64,000 nt of DNA from Symbiodinium natans (GCA_905221605.1 CAJNDS010001557.1:1575498-1639497), one strand, 5' to 3'. Counted from the first letter of the stretch, positions 8,501-16,889 are shown. Translations and numbers: made by a program. The notes: generated by a model not told the origin, from the sequence alone.

Positions 8501-9101
8501 GGCCAGTGGGGTAACGGAACTTCACATCAACAAACAGGGCACCCTTCTTAGTGAAGGTTCCTGTCAAGTTATCATTCCCGCCGGCTACCTTGTTCAGCTG
8601 GGTTTCTCCATCACCTGGAAAAAGAGGGGTTGTGTCATCAAGAGACGAGGTCAGGCGGCCCTTGATGTTACGGTGGTTAAAGGGTGCCCCTTAGTATCCC
8701 GGGAACAAGGGTTGAAGCTGGTGGCGGAGTACGAGGGCTTGCAAGAACGGGGTGAGGTTCCACTGCTAAAGCCGGCGACGACCGTAGACGAACCAGTGTT
8801 TGCTAGGGATCAGGCGCGGGCGTGGCTTGCGGCTAAGGTCGCGGGTGGAACTCTCACTCGGCAAGATCAGCTTATTTGGTTACGTAGTATGTTTCCCCAT
8901 GTCCCCTATGAATTTCTTACACGCGTTGCCGGACAGGACGCTTCTCTGGAGGGGCTCAATTCGGAAGGAGTTCCATGGAACCGCCGACGACGACGGACTA
9001 TCTCACGTGCAAAGCCGGGGGAGGTCTTGGTGCATTTGTTCGCGGGTCAGCAAAGGTGGAGAGTTCCAGGGGTTGTTGTGGAAGTGGAGAAGTCCAGGTA
9101 A
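5502..9101 (+). CDS. gag: Gag-protease polyprotein of the copia element, ending in a methyltransferase motif
   Basis: The frame is open from 5460, but the first ATG is at 5502, giving about 1199 residues. Residues 1-490 are low-complexity and rich in Gln, Pro, Gly and Ser, with a short coiled coil (LLRQVLEENRNLRARL) near 219-240. About 498-730 is a helical capsid-like region. A Lys/Gly linker leads to a CCCH finger (C-x8-C-x5-C-x3-H, 7920-7979) and then a retroviral CCHC knuckle (C-x2-C-x4-H-x4-C, 8010-8051), both for RNA binding. The protease motif LVDSGATNALRP has its catalytic Asp codon at 8424. The last 15-20 residues, VLVHLFAG and onward, look like motif I of C5-cytosine methyltransferases. 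The frame then stops and the domain continues in the next frame. Products would package and process the RNA in cytoplasmic particles. Confidence 0.92.
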   Translation: MDSFLKNRRVTSAGPDPEMGDVHAETAYQTALSQTGSGDPTAATSGSWQGEASPGALEQGQAAKPVASPFHSQKVQAEIDLLRSRPSTLDQDAQRVNVEIDEAGLGDTNQAGRELEPPYSKGDFSATPVRVARLEHRTEIRPEAVVSRTAQCDVGQGWRAEASEPTEYGPVEVLASAESAQPAPLPDRLSEHEGLTGRPLPGDPRELVPVAEGLPSDMEALLRQVLEENRNLRARLEQAQLETQSSWHSGGTRATGPEPDLVQRVPEFVQHSPVSFTPGHGGAQVAPWRSAVQPFAMLGPEVLPNHREGIEVRGMGEAFGLGSGEGASARADLDRYAVAVPKPVVQRALPAAEVQTVPPRMMAVSHPMPEAASQSLQSHLPLNAYQRSSLAATSFVAPATMPRQPPVLSQGVGEVPGSVGGAIEGSQGFHTPRSSGRGVGTWGVSSDGYPVSPGGTVIRPPPGPPPDSRACPQSGQVVGLSGQSGSSASMPERPEEPAKYIFDLPKLPSADIATSAVTCGNWLAQVRQIFTGLSPTAASWYASVESAATAQYQRWLVADPLDRLGLDPADVVAHFDVFKYQRVESRAVSLVLAAVPSHVRDEAVSNCWLSTAALIFRIQCLYQPGGSSERAMLLHQLVNPEVAKSVGAAVTMLRRWMQHLQRVRELGASLPDPSLLLRGIDQATSGLLAQYPAVGFRVNAFRHRVALDYNPSVSSVVSLVRLVQAECEAASISGDSQGSPDKRARNAATRTEPETQPSKPTSPDRPPNINAAATDAATKALEGLGGDKGKGKGKGKGKEPGNNPSPCHNFVEGKGCRFGDSCRFKHDRTAARKQKRCLACGQEGHFRPECPLVSPENRQVVNPSEANSPTSPKTAPKKPGVAPKPKVIPQAKGVVEDAGGASVSGSTATSGQDVAAKAQEVLFAEAAKLLQGANLKTLHLSEVSEEGCLKELGIDKGWLISAVASASDQKYALVDSGATNALRPAEPGELDSSRVIRVDLASGVTELHINKQGTLLSEGSCQVIIPAGYLVQLGFSITWKKRGCVIKRRGQAALDVTVVKGCPLVSREQGLKLVAEYEGLQERGEVPLLKPATTVDEPVFARDQARAWLAAKVAGGTLTRQDQLIWLRSMFPHVPYEFLTRVAGQDASLEGLNSEGVPWNRRRRRTISRAKPGEVLVHLFAGQQRWRVPGVVVEVEKSR

Positions 9102-12100
9102 GTTCCAATGTGTGGCAGCACTTAATTGTGTGGGCTACGCTTGGGGTGGTGGGCGCCGTTCTCGGGGGTCCACCGTGCCGAACGATTAGCCGTTGTCGTG
9201 CTGAACAAGATGGGGGACCTCCTCCAGTCCGTGATCGGGGCGAAGGTCGCTGGGGCCTGGATGGCTTGTCCGGGGGGCAGTTGGACATCGTGCGTGAGGA
9301 TAGTGTTCTCTGGCTTCGTTTCTTATTTCTGTACGCCATAGCCCAAGCGGCTGCGGATGGGCCTCCCTGTATCCCTGCTGCCGGTGGTGCAATAAGCAAA
9401 ACCGCCAGCTCCCCTACTTTGTGTGGGTCATCTGATGGTATGGCGACGCAGGGTTCCGGGGTTGCAATGCCTACTGAAGTAACCGATCCTCTTGAACTTG
9501 CGCAGTGGGCTCTGCAGCAGGCGGCTGCGAACCTTGGTTTCTCCAGTGAAACGGCCAAGGGATTTCAGGGCACGGGCCATCAGCAATTCCTGAGGGATGG
9601 GCGATTGGTTATGTTCGGCTGGGAGCACCCTCGAGACCCTGAAGAGTATTTAGAGCAAGCGTTGGCTCCTCCGAGGGGTTGGGCCTCGTGGTGGGCCTTC
9701 CAGGAGTGGTCTGATTTCTCCAGTGTGTATTCGACGTATCTGGCCCGATTTGATCAGGGTAAGTTTGGGCATGTACGGCCGAAGCCAACGTCGTTTGCTA
9801 CCAACTCTTGGTTCCTGTATGAGGCCTTGGATCAGCAATTTCTTACTGAGAGTGAAAGGCAGCGGTTTGGAAAGGGTCCTAGTGCTGGCAAGTCTCGGCT
9901 TCAGGAGGCTCCTACTTGGGCTCGTTGGGCTCCAGGGTTGTCGGCTGCCGTCCAGGCCGCGTGGTGCTCTTGGAAAAGGGAACAGGGAGAACAGGGGGTG
10001 GTGGAAGAGCGAAAATTGTGGCTGGCCAAGTTGACTGAGGATGAAATGTTTCAGCGTCATGTTGGTAATGACCATGTCCCTTTTCGGAAGGGTTGCCCGG
10101 TTTGTATTGCAGCTCAAGGACGGCAGCGGAGTCATTGGCGAGCTGCGGTTACGGGTCTGTATTCGGCATCATTCGACTTGGCAGGGCCGTTTGTTGACGG
10201 ACACAGCTTTGATCCGGTTGCTTCGGGAAGAGACAAGGGTCGCGGGTACAGGTTTTTCTTGGCTTGTGCTTTCACCGTACCGGTCTCCGGTGTACCGGGT
10301 GTTGAGGAGCGTTCGGAGATTCGCCTTGAGGGAGATGAGGTTTCGGATGAGCCGCCTATGTTGGTAGAGGCTTCGGGTGAAGCGGGTGATTTCGGTGCCG
10401 GTGTAAGCAAGGTAACTCATCGCGTCGTGGGTAAGCGCCCGGAGTCACCGGACGATCCTTCGGGCCCTGATGACGGTGTTCGTTGTCCTGATGCGTTTCC
10501 TCTTGAGGATCCCCCGTTACCGCCACCGTCGGAACCTCCGGCCCCTGTCAAGACCCGGACCTTGTTCCTTGGGGTTCCTTTGCGGTCTAAGCGCTCTAAA
10601 GAGGTTTTTCCGGCCGTTCAGGCGGTTATTAATCGCTTGGAGTCGTACGGTTTTCCGGTACATCGGTATCATGCTGACCGTGCCCAGGAGCTCCGGGCTC
10701 GGCCTTTGGTTGAGTGGTGCAGGGCGCGCGGTATTCACGCCACTTGGACTCCTGGTGAGGCTCCTGCGGGCAACAAAGCCGAGCTGGCGGTGCAACAGCT
10801 TAAGGGATTGGCTCGTAAGCTGCTTGCGGTGGCGGAGTTGGGCCCGAGTTTTTGGCCCTTGGCTGTGTTGCATGCGAGTCGCCGAAACTGGGTGCATCTT
10901 TGCAGTGATTTGGGTATACCTCAGCCCACTCTTCTCCCATTCGGCGTGCGTTTGCAGGCGCGTCAGCGTCACCGGTCTGGGTTTGCGTCTCACTGGAGGT
11001 CTCGCACGGTTCCTGGATTGTATTTGGGCCAGGCCCCGGACACGCCGGGCGGGCACCTTGTTCTTGTGGACTGTGATGGGGAAGAGAAAAAGGTGTTGTT
11101 GACTAATACGGTGTATCCCCTCGGCCCCAAGACCCCCGAGCTCAAGAAACCTAAGTATCACCTTCGAGGTAAGAGTGCACCGGATTTCGTGCTCAGGACG
11201 GTGCGTGTGTCTGCGACCTGCATTGTGGTGCCTGATGTGCAGGGTTCCTTGGCCAGGTTGTCACCTGGGGGGGAGTGGGGTAAAGGTGAGCTTGAGTCGG
11301 ATTCGGAATCGGTGCAAAATGAGTTTGAGTCCGACTTTGCTTTGGCGCACGGGGATGAAAAGCTTGCTAAGAAAAACTGTTTTGATGAATCTGGCAGATT
11401 TCGCCTCGATGCAGATGGGGAGCCGAGGGAGTTGCTAGATGAATGGGACGCGAGCCTAGGTGGTCTAGGCTGCTTGCATTTGTGTAGGGACTCGGAGGCA
11501 TTCTTAAAATCCTGCCTAGAGGCTGAAAATTATGAGTTTGACATCTGTTTGGAGGTGCTGCGACGATGTGTGAAGAGGTTCCCCTCGCCTAAACGGTCTA
11601 TCCTCGAAGGGGACAGAACCTACGCGGTCCTAGGACTGTATTGTCAAGGGGGTCTGAGGGGTATCACTCGCTACGCTAAAGGAAACGAGGACCTCACACG
11701 TTACATCAATCGTTTTGTCGCGCATCATTACCCGGAAGGTCAATGGACTACGCTTTACCTATCACGAAACACTGTAGCTCCTATGCATCGTGATGCCCGG
11801 AATGGTAACGGAGGGCTCGCCTGGATAGTAGGCCTGGGGCAGTTTCAAGGAGGAGGCTTGTGGATCGAAAAATGTCAAGGGCCAACGTTAAGAAAGCTGC
11901 CGGATGGCAGGGTAAAGCCCGGAACAGTGCTTAACATCCATGATGAACCTCAGCTTTTTGATAGTACAGGGTGGCATGAAGCAGAGGCCTGGGTTGGTGA
12001 AGATCGCTGGGTGATTGTGGCATATGCTCCACGGGATTTTCAGGCCGTTGTCCCTTTGTACCAGGATGCTTTAAAGGGTCTGGGGTTTCCAGTGCAGACT

Positions 12101-13612
12101 CTCCTGAACGATTCGACGAGAAGGGATGGGGAGTACGGTGTAAGTTGGATGTCGAAGCTCAAGGATATTGAGTATGATGGAGGAGCTTCAAAGCATTGGG
12201 GTGACTCTAGTTTGGAGGGTTGTGGGCTTGATCTTTGGGAAGTTGATTTTCCGTGCGAGTTGTTGGACGAGGAGTCCTATGAAGCCGGAGTGGCTATGCA
12301 TCAAGCTGCTGTGCACTTTAAGACCCGAACAGCTCAAGAGCTCACCGACGCTGTAAGGAACGGGTATGGACGTGAAGTTGTCGAAATGCTTCGGGTTGCC
12401 CGGTTAGAGTGTGAATGGTACGAAAGTCTCTTGGCGCGGGAGCAGCCGGCTGTAGAGCTTCAAGGCAGCATTAGGGCCATTTGTACGGATGTGCCTCTTG
12501 GAACCCATGATCCAGAGCCTGATGAGATTTTTCTTCAAACTCGTACGATTAGCTTGGAGCAAGCTAGGCAAGAGTTGCCGCTCTGGAGGCCAGCAGCCCT
12601 AGAGGAAGTACAAAGCCTAGAAACAGTCACTCAAGCGGTCGAGCGTGTCAGTACTCAGGAGGTGAACAAGTGGGTGTCGCAGGGGTATAAGGTGCTGCAA
12701 ATCCCGGGAAAGGCTGTCCTGACAAGAAAGGCTGGCGTAGGTCGCCGGAGATTCAGAGCAGTTTGCTGCGGTAACTACCTGCAACAGGACCTTTCCGCCG
12801 ATAGTCTTTACGCGGCAGGTGTAGACGCAGCTACGGTAAGGACTGTGATCGCGTTTGTCTCCCTCCAGTGCCACTGGGTGGGGGTAGTTGCGGATATAAA
12901 AACCGCCTTCTTGCACGCCCCGCTGCAGCAGGTCAGTCAGCAAGAAATTTGGATTGTGAAACCACCGCACCTCCTGGTTGACCTAAAAATTCTGGAGCCC
13001 ACCGACAGGTGGCGTATCCTTAAGGCGCTGTACGGTCTCAAGACCAGTCCGCGGGATTGGGCAATGTACCGCGACGCTACAATCAAGGATCTTACGGTCA
13101 ACCTGGGCGAGAAGGTGTATCGGTTCTTTCAGGCGCAATCAGACGAAGCCTTATGGCTAATTCGAGTTCCGGGTCTGGAAATCGAGGCGGTGATGGTAAT
13201 TTACGTTGATGACTTTATTGTTTTTGGTGTGCTAGCCTTGTGTCGTGCAGTCATCGAGGTGATACAGCATACTTGGAAGCTGTCAGACCCGGAGTGGCTA
13301 GAGGTAGGGAAGACGGTGAAGTTCTGCGGTCTGGAAGTGGTACGTACGGCGTCCGGGTTCCGAGTAACGCAAGAGTCATATCTGACAGAGCTATTAGCCA
13401 AGTACAGTGTCGATGACGTGGCGCCTGTACCGATGGTGAAGAGTTTGGGCTGGCTGACGTCCGCGCAGCACAAGCTCTTACAGGGGCTCTACTATGGATG
13501 TCCACGCGGAGCCGTCCGGACCTTTCGTATACGATTGCCCGCATGGCTCAGTACTCCACTAAGTCCCCGAAATTTGTGGTGGCTATGGGCCATCAAGTTC
13601 TTCGTTATTTGA
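8975..13612 (+). CDS. pol: Pol polyprotein: methyltransferase-like, integrase, dioxygenase-like and reverse transcriptase regions
   Basis: This frame is -1 relative to gag; the 8975 ATG is probably not a true start. GGPPCRT (64-70, Cys68) continues the methyltransferase-like region. The integrase zinc-binding part is H362-x4-H367-x6-C374-x2-C377. The core has Asp401, Asp568 and Glu603. A Glu/Asp/Pro-rich insert sits between the first two acidic residues. About 830-1030 is the dioxygenase-like region. Reverse transcriptase spans about 1180-1485, with VADIKTAF (Asp1307) and YVDD at 1410-1413. Homology then breaks near 13430: the true continuation (QALTGALLWMSTRSRPDLSY) is in the -1 frame, and the residues after about 1486 are out of frame. 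Whether a programmed shift, a mutation or a sequence error causes this cannot be told here. Confidence 0.92.
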   Translation: MEPPTTTDYLTCKAGGGLGAFVRGSAKVESSRGCCGSGEVQVSSNVWQHLIVWATLGVVGAVLGGPPCRTISRCRAEQDGGPPPVRDRGEGRWGLDGLSGGQLDIVREDSVLWLRFLFLYAIAQAAADGPPCIPAAGGAISKTASSPTLCGSSDGMATQGSGVAMPTEVTDPLELAQWALQQAAANLGFSSETAKGFQGTGHQQFLRDGRLVMFGWEHPRDPEEYLEQALAPPRGWASWWAFQEWSDFSSVYSTYLARFDQGKFGHVRPKPTSFATNSWFLYEALDQQFLTESERQRFGKGPSAGKSRLQEAPTWARWAPGLSAAVQAAWCSWKREQGEQGVVEERKLWLAKLTEDEMFQRHVGNDHVPFRKGCPVCIAAQGRQRSHWRAAVTGLYSASFDLAGPFVDGHSFDPVASGRDKGRGYRFFLACAFTVPVSGVPGVEERSEIRLEGDEVSDEPPMLVEASGEAGDFGAGVSKVTHRVVGKRPESPDDPSGPDDGVRCPDAFPLEDPPLPPPSEPPAPVKTRTLFLGVPLRSKRSKEVFPAVQAVINRLESYGFPVHRYHADRAQELRARPLVEWCRARGIHATWTPGEAPAGNKAELAVQQLKGLARKLLAVAELGPSFWPLAVLHASRRNWVHLCSDLGIPQPTLLPFGVRLQARQRHRSGFASHWRSRTVPGLYLGQAPDTPGGHLVLVDCDGEEKKVLLTNTVYPLGPKTPELKKPKYHLRGKSAPDFVLRTVRVSATCIVVPDVQGSLARLSPGGEWGKGELESDSESVQNEFESDFALAHGDEKLAKKNCFDESGRFRLDADGEPRELLDEWDASLGGLGCLHLCRDSEAFLKSCLEAENYEFDICLEVLRRCVKRFPSPKRSILEGDRTYAVLGLYCQGGLRGITRYAKGNEDLTRYINRFVAHHYPEGQWTTLYLSRNTVAPMHRDARNGNGGLAWIVGLGQFQGGGLWIEKCQGPTLRKLPDGRVKPGTVLNIHDEPQLFDSTGWHEAEAWVGEDRWVIVAYAPRDFQAVVPLYQDALKGLGFPVQTLLNDSTRRDGEYGVSWMSKLKDIEYDGGASKHWGDSSLEGCGLDLWEVDFPCELLDEESYEAGVAMHQAAVHFKTRTAQELTDAVRNGYGREVVEMLRVARLECEWYESLLAREQPAVELQGSIRAICTDVPLGTHDPEPDEIFLQTRTISLEQARQELPLWRPAALEEVQSLETVTQAVERVSTQEVNKWVSQGYKVLQIPGKAVLTRKAGVGRRRFRAVCCGNYLQQDLSADSLYAAGVDAATVRTVIAFVSLQCHWVGVVADIKTAFLHAPLQQVSQQEIWIVKPPHLLVDLKILEPTDRWRILKALYGLKTSPRDWAMYRDATIKDLTVNLGEKVYRFFQAQSDEALWLIRVPGLEIEAVMVIYVDDFIVFGVLALCRAVIEVIQHTWKLSDPEWLEVGKTVKFCGLEVVRTASGFRVTQESYLTELLAKYSVDDVAPVPMVKSLGWLTSAQHKLLQGLYYGCPRGAVRTFRIRLPAWLSTPLSPRNLWWLWAIKFFVI
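9015..9810 (+). other. C5-cytosine-methyltransferase-like region in pol
   Basis: Between protease and integrase lie, in order: VLVHLFAG (9024-9047), like motif I of C5 methyltransferases; GGPPCRT (9164-9184), like motif IV with the catalytic Cys in PPC; an acidic EHPRDP (9623); and FDQG..GH..KPTSFATN (ending near 9805), like the late target-side motifs of Dcm-type enzymes. The ENV motif is not evident, so the region may be diverged or inactive. A frame change between motifs I and IV (about 9095-9105) splits it. Retrotransposon capture of cytosine methyltransferases in dinoflagellates has, to my memory, been published, which supports the reading. Confidence 0.6.
11450..12060 (+). other. 2-oxoglutarate/Fe(II)-dioxygenase-like region in pol
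   Basis: Between integrase and reverse transcriptase, residues about 830-1030 of the pol frame show MHRDARNG (H938-x-D940), GQFQGGGLWIE, FDSTGWHEAEAW (H1001) and EDRWVIVAYAPR (R1011). The order HxD, a Gly-rich strand, a distal His, then Arg about ten residues on, fits the double-stranded beta-helix of Fe(II)/2-oxoglutarate oxygenases, where HxD...H binds iron and Arg binds 2-oxoglutarate. TET/JBP and AlkB enzymes share the fold. The family call rests on motif order only; the substrate is unknown. Confidence 0.5.
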
Positions 13613-16512
13613 AGGGAACTGCCAGCATGGGGTTAGAGTATACGAACTCCGTCAAGGATATGTGGGCGCCGCATGGGCAGTTGGCGCGGCCACGGACAAA
13701 CACGGTGCTTGAACTGTACAGTGACGCTTCGCACGGGCCAGCAGGTGCACGTTCAATGCAATCTTCTTTTGTGCTGTGGCGAGGATCTTTGTTACTCTGG
13801 GAATCAACCAAACAGCCGTTTATTACGCTGTCATCTGCCGAAAGCGAGCTGGTAAGTATGACTAATACCATACAACTCGGAGAAGCCATGCAGCCAGTAG
13901 TAGAAGAACTTTTGGAGGATACGATTAGCTTGATGTTACTCGGCGACAATACGGCATCGGTTCGAGCTTTCGAGGTCGCGAACTCCAGTTGGCGTAATCG
14001 CCATTTGCGCCTTCGGGCGGCTGCCGGTAGAGAAAGAGTAGATGCCGGAACCCTAGTAGTGACCCATCTACCTGGGGACTTTCAGATTGCAGATGTAGGT
14101 ACGAAGCCACTGGCTAGGCAGAGGATTTTCCAACTTCTTGCGTTGGCCAATGTGAGGGTATCATCGCCGGAACCTCCGGAATCATCGACCCTCAGGGCTT
14201 TGAGACGCCTAGCCTGGGAGCAGGGAAGTTCTGTAGGAATTTCCCCGGCCACTTTGATTGTGTTGATGCTGCTAGCACGGATTCAGCCTGGAGAAGGGTG
14301 CCGTAGCAACCTGTACAGTGGGCTGGGGGTATTGCTACTAACAGACGTAATTTCGCCTGTCCAGGCACAGCCATCCAGGGACCTCCAAGCTTGGCAGGGA
14401 CTTTTGGGGCTGGGTGTCGGTCTGGTTTTTGTGGTCACGGTTGGACTAGTGAGAGTGTGGTGGAGGTTGCGTGCCAGGATGTTGCTATATGAAAAACTGA
14501 CCCCTGAGATGCAGCTCTCACCGAGCGTAGGAGCTTTTTCCACTTCTTCCCGTAGTCCAGAGTTAGGGTATGTTTCTCCACGGCTACGCGTCCAGCAATC
14601 ATCCTCTAGTTCAGGAGTCTTGGGACAAGCTGTTGCTCCTCCGGACACCCGCCGTGGCCATGAGACGTTGACCGGTGATGACACCGGGGGCCTGCCTACA
14701 GTGCAGATTGGGGGGAGCACGGGTAGTGGAAATGCTCATGATGCCCGTGAACTTCTTGGTGCTGTAGAGACTCGAGATCCTGAAGCAGTGAGTCGCATCG
14801 TGCACGGCCTGAGGTCGCAGCTGGTGGTGTGGAGAGTACGTGATGAGCAGACGCACTTCTTACGCCGATTGCTGGCTATATTTGGGGAATGTTTTGTAGG
14901 TCTTTTAGGGGATAGGTGTCTTGAAATACGGGAGCTGCGTGAGGTGGCTCGTACTTATCGGTATGGCATAGACAATGCTGTAGACCGGTATCGGCACCAG
15001 TCATCCCTAGAGGGATACCAATCGAGGGGCTTGCAAGTGCACGATGTGGCAGGCGCACACATGCAGGCCAATCGGAATTTAACCCCGGAAGAAGATAGCA
15101 GTGACGGCGATGTTTCAGAGATAGCTGCGGTGCCTCATGGACTTCAGCTGCCAGATGAGCCTTTGGCACAGGCGGTTCAGCTGTATTTTGCCGGAGGTGA
15201 GAACTTGTTCGGGAGAGAATCGGGATCTGGCGATGAAGCTTCAGCAGCAGACCCTATTGCAACTCCCACCTCTGCTTCGCGGCAGGATGATTTGGAGTCC
15301 GATGGCGGGGTAGAGCCGACAGGGGCCAATGTGTTGGCATTGGGGGTAGGGGCAACCTATAGTGCTGAAGAGGAGTCTTTGCTCGTGGGCTACATTGATG
15401 ATGTACTTCGCGTCCCCCTTCCGGGTTGGTCGCAGGAAGCCGTACAGACAGTCGTAGATGGTCTGGCGGGTGGGGATTGGCGGGAGTTTCATGACGCCTT
15501 GCGCTCCCACGGAGTGCCGAGTGATTTTACGTCTGCAGAGGAGTTCACGTACACATGCACAGAAGGGAGTGAAAGTGATTTTACTTCTGCAGAGGAGTCC
15601 ATGTACACATGCACAGAAGGGAGTGAGAGTGATTTAAATTGGGGACCCCCAAATATTGATGTCCAAGAAGGTGTTGTTGTGGGTTTGTTGACTGGCTTCT
15701 TAGGAGGGTTGATTGTTGGAGGATTGTTTGCCGGGGCTGTAGTGCTAGTATGGATTTCGCAACACAGGGCGGTCGGGGTTGGACAATGTGCTGGAACAAA
15801 CGCTTCGACGAGTGAGCACGCCTATGCTTTCTTTTGTTGTCCTATGCTGGCTTGGGGCTTGGCGGCTCTTTACCGCGCATGGGTATGCTTCAACTCCATT
15901 GTATGGGGAGGTTCCCTGTCGATCACCGACCTCTGCCGATTTGTACTTTCAGAGCGGCCCTGTACCTTTCAGTTGCACCTTCCAAGAGCTTCGCGTTCCG
16001 CCTCAGATGCCAGTACATCGTGGCCCATCATGTTCCTGATCGCCTTGATCCTGATCTTTGGTCTCGCAAATCCTGCTGAGGCACACTCGGTGCAGTCAGG
16101 CGATGACCGTTCGCTTGTTCTCTTCCGTGAGGACCAGCGTCAAGTTGCCTCATGCCCAAGAGCCTTCAACTCGGACTCGGAAAGTACGGGATTGTACAGC
16201 TTAGGTTTGGGGCTCTGTGTGTGTGTCATCGGGGTTTGGGAGATCCTGAAGTGGGCCTTCTGCCGAATCTTGCCTAAGAAGGGCAAATTCAGAACAGCTG
16301 CGAGTCAGACCGAAGACCAAGCCTTCGTGCCTATGCCGCTACCAACGGGCATCCCAGGTAGGGCTAGGATTTTGTTTAGCTTATGGAGGGCGGGCTTCGC
16401 TGTAGATACAGACTGCTATCCGGAGGAGGTGCAAGATGACTTCCAAAGGTGTGTTGGAGCATACCTGTTGAGAAGTGCTAAAGATGAAGGGTCATCCGAC
16501 GAATCCGGATAA
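13498..16512 (+). CDS. End of Pol (RT tail, RNase H) fused to a long membrane-spanning extension
   Basis: This frame is -1 relative to the upstream pol frame; upstream of its ATG it continues the RT thumb/connection. RNase H of copia type follows with the acidic set D76 (YSDAS), E115 (SSAESE), D150 (GDNTAS) and D199 (ADVGTKPL). RNase H ends near residue 215, but the frame runs to 1004. The extension has hydrophobic spans near 240-265, 302-322 (GLGVGLVFVVTVGL), 725-752 (a Gly-rich helix), 770-800, 844-862 (IMFLIALILIFGL, followed by NPAEA like a signal-cleavage site) and 902-922. Low-complexity acidic linkers lie between. It could be an envelope-like or membrane-anchoring module; I recognise no named family. 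An 18-residue repeat occurs at 15520-15627. Confidence 0.85.
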   Translation: MSTRSRPDLSYTIARMAQYSTKSPKFVVAMGHQVLRYLKGTASMGLEYTNSVKDMWAPHGQLARPRTNTVLELYSDASHGPAGARSMQSSFVLWRGSLLLWESTKQPFITLSSAESELVSMTNTIQLGEAMQPVVEELLEDTISLMLLGDNTASVRAFEVANSSWRNRHLRLRAAAGRERVDAGTLVVTHLPGDFQIADVGTKPLARQRIFQLLALANVRVSSPEPPESSTLRALRRLAWEQGSSVGISPATLIVLMLLARIQPGEGCRSNLYSGLGVLLLTDVISPVQAQPSRDLQAWQGLLGLGVGLVFVVTVGLVRVWWRLRARMLLYEKLTPEMQLSPSVGAFSTSSRSPELGYVSPRLRVQQSSSSSGVLGQAVAPPDTRRGHETLTGDDTGGLPTVQIGGSTGSGNAHDARELLGAVETRDPEAVSRIVHGLRSQLVVWRVRDEQTHFLRRLLAIFGECFVGLLGDRCLEIRELREVARTYRYGIDNAVDRYRHQSSLEGYQSRGLQVHDVAGAHMQANRNLTPEEDSSDGDVSEIAAVPHGLQLPDEPLAQAVQLYFAGGENLFGRESGSGDEASAADPIATPTSASRQDDLESDGGVEPTGANVLALGVGATYSAEEESLLVGYIDDVLRVPLPGWSQEAVQTVVDGLAGGDWREFHDALRSHGVPSDFTSAEEFTYTCTEGSESDFTSAEESMYTCTEGSESDLNWGPPNIDVQEGVVVGLLTGFLGGLIVGGLFAGAVVLVWISQHRAVGVGQCAGTNASTSEHAYAFFCCPMLAWGLAALYRAWVCFNSIVWGGSLSITDLCRFVLSERPCTFQLHLPRASRSASDASTSWPIMFLIALILIFGLANPAEAHSVQSGDDRSLVLFREDQRQVASCPRAFNSDSESTGLYSLGLGLCVCVIGVWEILKWAFCRILPKKGKFRTAASQTEDQAFVPMPLPTGIPGRARILFSLWRAGFAVDTDCYPEEVQDDFQRCVGAYLLRSAKDEGSSDESG
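15520..15627 (+). repeat. 54 bp in-frame tandem duplication in the pol extension
   Basis: Two copies of a 54 bp unit encode DFTSAEEFTYTCTEGSES and a three-change variant. The duplication keeps the frame and lies just before the Gly-rich membrane span. Confidence 0.9.
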
Positions 16513-16889
16513 AGCAGACAGAGTTTGTAAGCATAGTGCTTGCGGACTCACCGCCAGCTAGGATCTAAGAGGGGATTGAGAGCTGTTGATCTGGAGGATC
16601 AGGCTTTTCTAGCTATCGGGCTTGTCTTGGTAGTCAGTTCTCAAACTCCTCTGATGCTCTTGAGGCTGGCCCGGATGCCAGAGCGACCCTAGGATTCAAC
16701 GTTCCTGAAGGGAACAGTTCCTCATTGTACAGCGCAGGCTGAGGAATGCTGGGAATCGGGTCGGGCTTTTGTCCAAACATTTCGCTAATCACTCACGTGG
16801 CACTGTGGCCAAACCACCGAGTGCCTCTAAGGGAGTTCGGCAGAATCTTTTCCAAGACTCTCTGTCGCCAGTGGTTTGGAACTGCTGGC
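16513..16889 (+). other. 3' untranslated part of the retrotransposon
   Basis: Noncoding sequence between the last stop and the polypurine tract. No additional frame is convincing. Confidence 0.7.

Noticed and set aside
9098-9120. 21-base intron from GTAAGT to GGCAG at the gag-pol junction
   Set aside because: Far too short for normal splicing. The donor match is kept only as part of the frame-change observation.
9650-11161. Minus-strand frames of 90-214 codons under pol
   Set aside because: Shadows of the GC-rich pol reading frame on the opposite strand.
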